From Acidimicrobiia bacterium (lineage in GTDB: Bacteria > Actinomycetota > Acidimicrobiia > Spongiisociales > UBA5794), in the NCBI GenBank assembly GCA_013003395.1, contig JABDJC010000033.1, forward strand, positions 1-51,256: a DNA stretch of 51,256 nt, given 5' to 3'. The notes below the pieces were generated by a model. It did not search any database. It saw nothing but the letters and a program-made list of their open reading frames with translations, and had not been told where the DNA came from. The position numbers and the translations under genes were made by a program. The number at the start of each line of letters is the position of its first letter. The first letter of the stretch is position 1. Positions 49,041 through 51,256 of this stretch are shown in pieces.

Positions 49041-49393
49041 GCCTGAGGAACCTCCCAAACCGGCCGCACCTCGATTGATCCGTGATGAGAACCTGGGCAA
49101 CGCGCCGCTATCTCCAACGCCTCGTCGAGGTCGGTCGCCTCGATGAGATAGAAGCCACCGAGCTGTTCCTTCGTTTCGGCAAACGGGCCATCTGTGGTCA
49201 TGGCCTCACTTCCACGGACGCGGATCGTCGTAGCGGTATCGACGCCGTGAAGAGCCTCGCCACCGAGGTGGGCTCCCTTTTCCGTCAGGTACGTGTTGAA
49301 CGCGAAGTAGTCCTGCATGATTTGATCCGCCTCTGGCGATCCAGGCTCGATCGGTTGCGAATCGTCGGAATAGATCAACAGTGCGTAGCGCAT
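49037..49393 (-). CDS. YCII-related protein with DGPF motif
   Basis: [13 protein letters not shown]...[37 protein letters not shown]. Confidence 0.92.
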   Translation of the reverse strand: MRYALLIYSDDSQPIEPGSPEADQIMQDYFAFNTYLTEKGAHLGGEALHGVDTATTIRVRGSEAMTTDGPFAETKEQLGGFYLIEATDLDEALEIAARCPGSHHGSIEVRPVWEVPQA

Positions 49394-49469
49394 TCAACGT
49401 CCTCCTCGATTGGTGTTCAACCCTACGACGATCGCGGCTCGCGGATTTCGACAGATGTGTGCGCCGTGG

Positions 49470-50975
49470 TCAGAGACTGAACGAGACCGTGGTGCCGAAT
49501 ACGGCTTGGAATCGCTTGATCGCCGAGTCGACGACCTCAGGTCGAAGAGAGGAGCGATCCCCGACTGGTTGAATCGCCACGGTCCCTGGACCGACTGAGA
49601 TGTCCACTTGGTCGATCTGGCCAGAACGCGCCCAATCGATCGCATCGACGACCACGAACAGCGCCAGCAACTTCTCGAGCCTCGCCTGCCATTCGGGCGG
49701 AAGCGCCGCCAAAGGCTCGAACGACCCCTTGGTCTCCCCAGTTCGGGAAAACCGAACGAGCGAAACCAGCAGCGCAACCTCGAGCGGCGAGAACCCTCTG
49801 ATCTCCGCGTTCTCGAGAAGGTAGGCGCTGTGCTTGTGAAAACCCTTCACCGACAGCGACCTACCGATGTCGTGTAGTAGCGCACCAAATTCCAGTAGAT
49901 CGCGGTCGGCCCGGCCGAGACCGTGGATCGTCGTGGTTGCGTCGAACAACTCGACAGCCAACCTCGCCACCAATGAAGCGTGATCAGGTCCGTCAGGGCT
50001 GAACGTGTCCCGGACGCGCCCGACCTCGCTACGCCTCAGCTTCTTCCCACTCGAGATGCTGTGCCCTCCGTAGGTGTCGAGCACGAGACCCTCCCGCAGA
50101 CCCCAGTCCGACAACTCGAATCCGGAGGCTCCGAGCAGCTGGAGCGCCCGCTCGACGACCACCGCTGCAACGCCGATGTGGTCGGCTCGCGACGTCTTGA
50201 CTCCGGCAGCGACACGTTCCTCAGCGGTCATGGGCGTCAACTCAGCCCGAAGATCGGAGACTTGCGCCAACTCGATGGGAAGCTGGTTGAGGGAAGGAGG
50301 CAGCCAATGCATCGTCCTGTCAGCGACGACGTGAGCCAAGGCGCGGATCGATCCACCGACGGCAACCACCCGTCTCGCCATTGATCGACCGGCCAAGAGA
50401 TGACCGAACCGCTCGTCGACGAGAGCCCTGACGCGATCCACTGCCTCTTCATCCATCGCATCACCGACGCTGCACTCGGCATGCAGTCGGCTCACGCCGA
50501 CGTCGGCGCTCTCCGACCACTCCACGCCATCGGGCCCTCCGACCACGATCTCCATCGCACCACCACCGAGGTCGAGCACGGAGAGCCGCTTACCACGCAA
50601 GGCAACTGCTGCACGGACACCGAGGAACGACAAGTACGCCTCCTCCGCTCCATCGAGCAATACGATCTCCGAGCCTGCGGCGCGCGAAAGACTGCGCAAC
50701 ACTTCATCTCCGTTCGCGGCGCTTCGCAGTGCGCTCGTGCCAACGACGTGTCCCTGCTCGGCCCCAGCCCGAACCGCCATGTCGGCCAACCGCTTCACTG
50801 CTGCAACAGCACGATCAAGATCTTCAGGCGGGATGGTCCCGTTGCGGGCGACCACGGCGCCGAGGTGCAACATCTCCCGATCGCGGGCCACTGGAGTGAT
50901 GGTTCGTCCGAGGCCTGCGTCCGCCACCAGGAGGCGGAACGAGTTGCTGCCGAGATCGAGCACTGAGACACGCAT
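49470..50975 (-). CDS. Ppx/GppA family phosphatase with C-terminal HD-like domain
   Basis: VSVLDLGSNSFRLLVADA, LSVLDLGGGAMEIVVGG, VAVGGSIRALAHV; LLHDIGRSLSVKGFHKHSAYLL. Confidence 0.93.
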   Translation of the reverse strand: MRVSVLDLGSNSFRLLVADAGLGRTITPVARDREMLHLGAVVARNGTIPPEDLDRAVAAVKRLADMAVRAGAEQGHVVGTSALRSAANGDEVLRSLSRAAGSEIVLLDGAEEAYLSFLGVRAAVALRGKRLSVLDLGGGAMEIVVGGPDGVEWSESADVGVSRLHAECSVGDAMDEEAVDRVRALVDERFGHLLAGRSMARRVVAVGGSIRALAHVVADRTMHWLPPSLNQLPIELAQVSDLRAELTPMTAEERVAAGVKTSRADHIGVAAVVVERALQLLGASGFELSDWGLREGLVLDTYGGHSISSGKKLRRSEVGRVRDTFSPDGPDHASLVARLAVELFDATTTIHGLGRADRDLLEFGALLHDIGRSLSVKGFHKHSAYLLENAEIRGFSPLEVALLVSLVRFSRTGETKGSFEPLAALPPEWQARLEKLLALFVVVDAIDWARSGQIDQVDISVGPGTVAIQPVGDRSSLRPEVVDSAIKRFQAVFGTTVSFSL

Positions 50976-51133
50976 GGCACGAGCGTAACCCGACGCTCTC
51001 GTCGGAGCGCACCCGGTAGTCGCAGATCACGAACCCGATCCCCGCCTCGAGGCCGGGACTCCTCCAGTCTTGGCCAGAGGTTTCACGGTCGTTCGAAGAC
51101 CTGACGTACTTTGGCGCCTGTCGCGCCTCGGAA

Positions 51134-51256
51134 TCAGAGGTTCTTGGTTGCCTCGCGCCGACTCAGTCCAGACAACCGATCGAAGTTCTCGTCTACAAAT
51201 TCCTTCACGGCTTCCGGATCTGTCTTTGCATACTCACGCAACGCCCAACCTATGGC
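51134..51256 (-). CDS. DNA alkylation repair (AlkD-like) protein, C-terminal fragment; start lies outside window
   Basis: Manual minus-strand translation from the right edge: AIGWALREYAKTDPEAVKEFVDENFDRLSGLSRREATKNL*; absent from the ORF track because the start is off-window. Confidence 0.8.
   Translation of the reverse strand, partial: AIGWALREYAKTDPEAVKEFVDENFDRLSGLSRREATKNL

Overview
High-GC bacterial chromosomal window, probably actinobacterial (Acidimicrobiia-like by gene content and style; this is inference). It is densely coding with short intergenic gaps. Main blocks: the end of an ABC-2 exporter operon; an HtrA-type protease; a membrane GAF-GGDEF-EAL protein divergent from an S1-like (NAL1-type) protease with a tiny overlapping downstream gene; a complete pstSCAB-phoU locus followed by an overlapping OmpR-type regulator and sensor kinase; DsbA-like, hemerythrin-like, MsrA and CorA genes; a second two-component pair; two DUF2461 paralogs flanking a subtilisin with a C-terminal GSSWS repeat; SDR, PdxH, D-Ala-D-Ala carboxypeptidase, cupredoxin, EttA and DinG genes; a flippase/glycan gene pair; class-V aminotransferase, DUF885, DUF427, NadC and ankyrin genes; a large subtilisin with four Ig-like repeats; an ECF sigma factor bracketed by two YCII/DGPF genes; Ppx/GppA; and the C-terminus of an AlkD-like DNA alkylation repair protein at the right edge. 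No rRNA, tRNA, CRISPR array or transposase was recognised. The most interesting non-coding signal is the palindrome GACTAGTC, seen five times, always intergenic, with three copies directly upstream of protease genes, in DNA where CTAG is otherwise scarce. Other notable signals are an 11-bp phased repeat array upstream of htrA, a PHO-box-like direct repeat upstream of pstS, a compound hairpin between pstS and pstC, a stand-alone copy of a protease N-terminal domain, a coupled 20-aa micro-ORF between dinG and the flippase gene, and mosaic near-identical Ig repeats.
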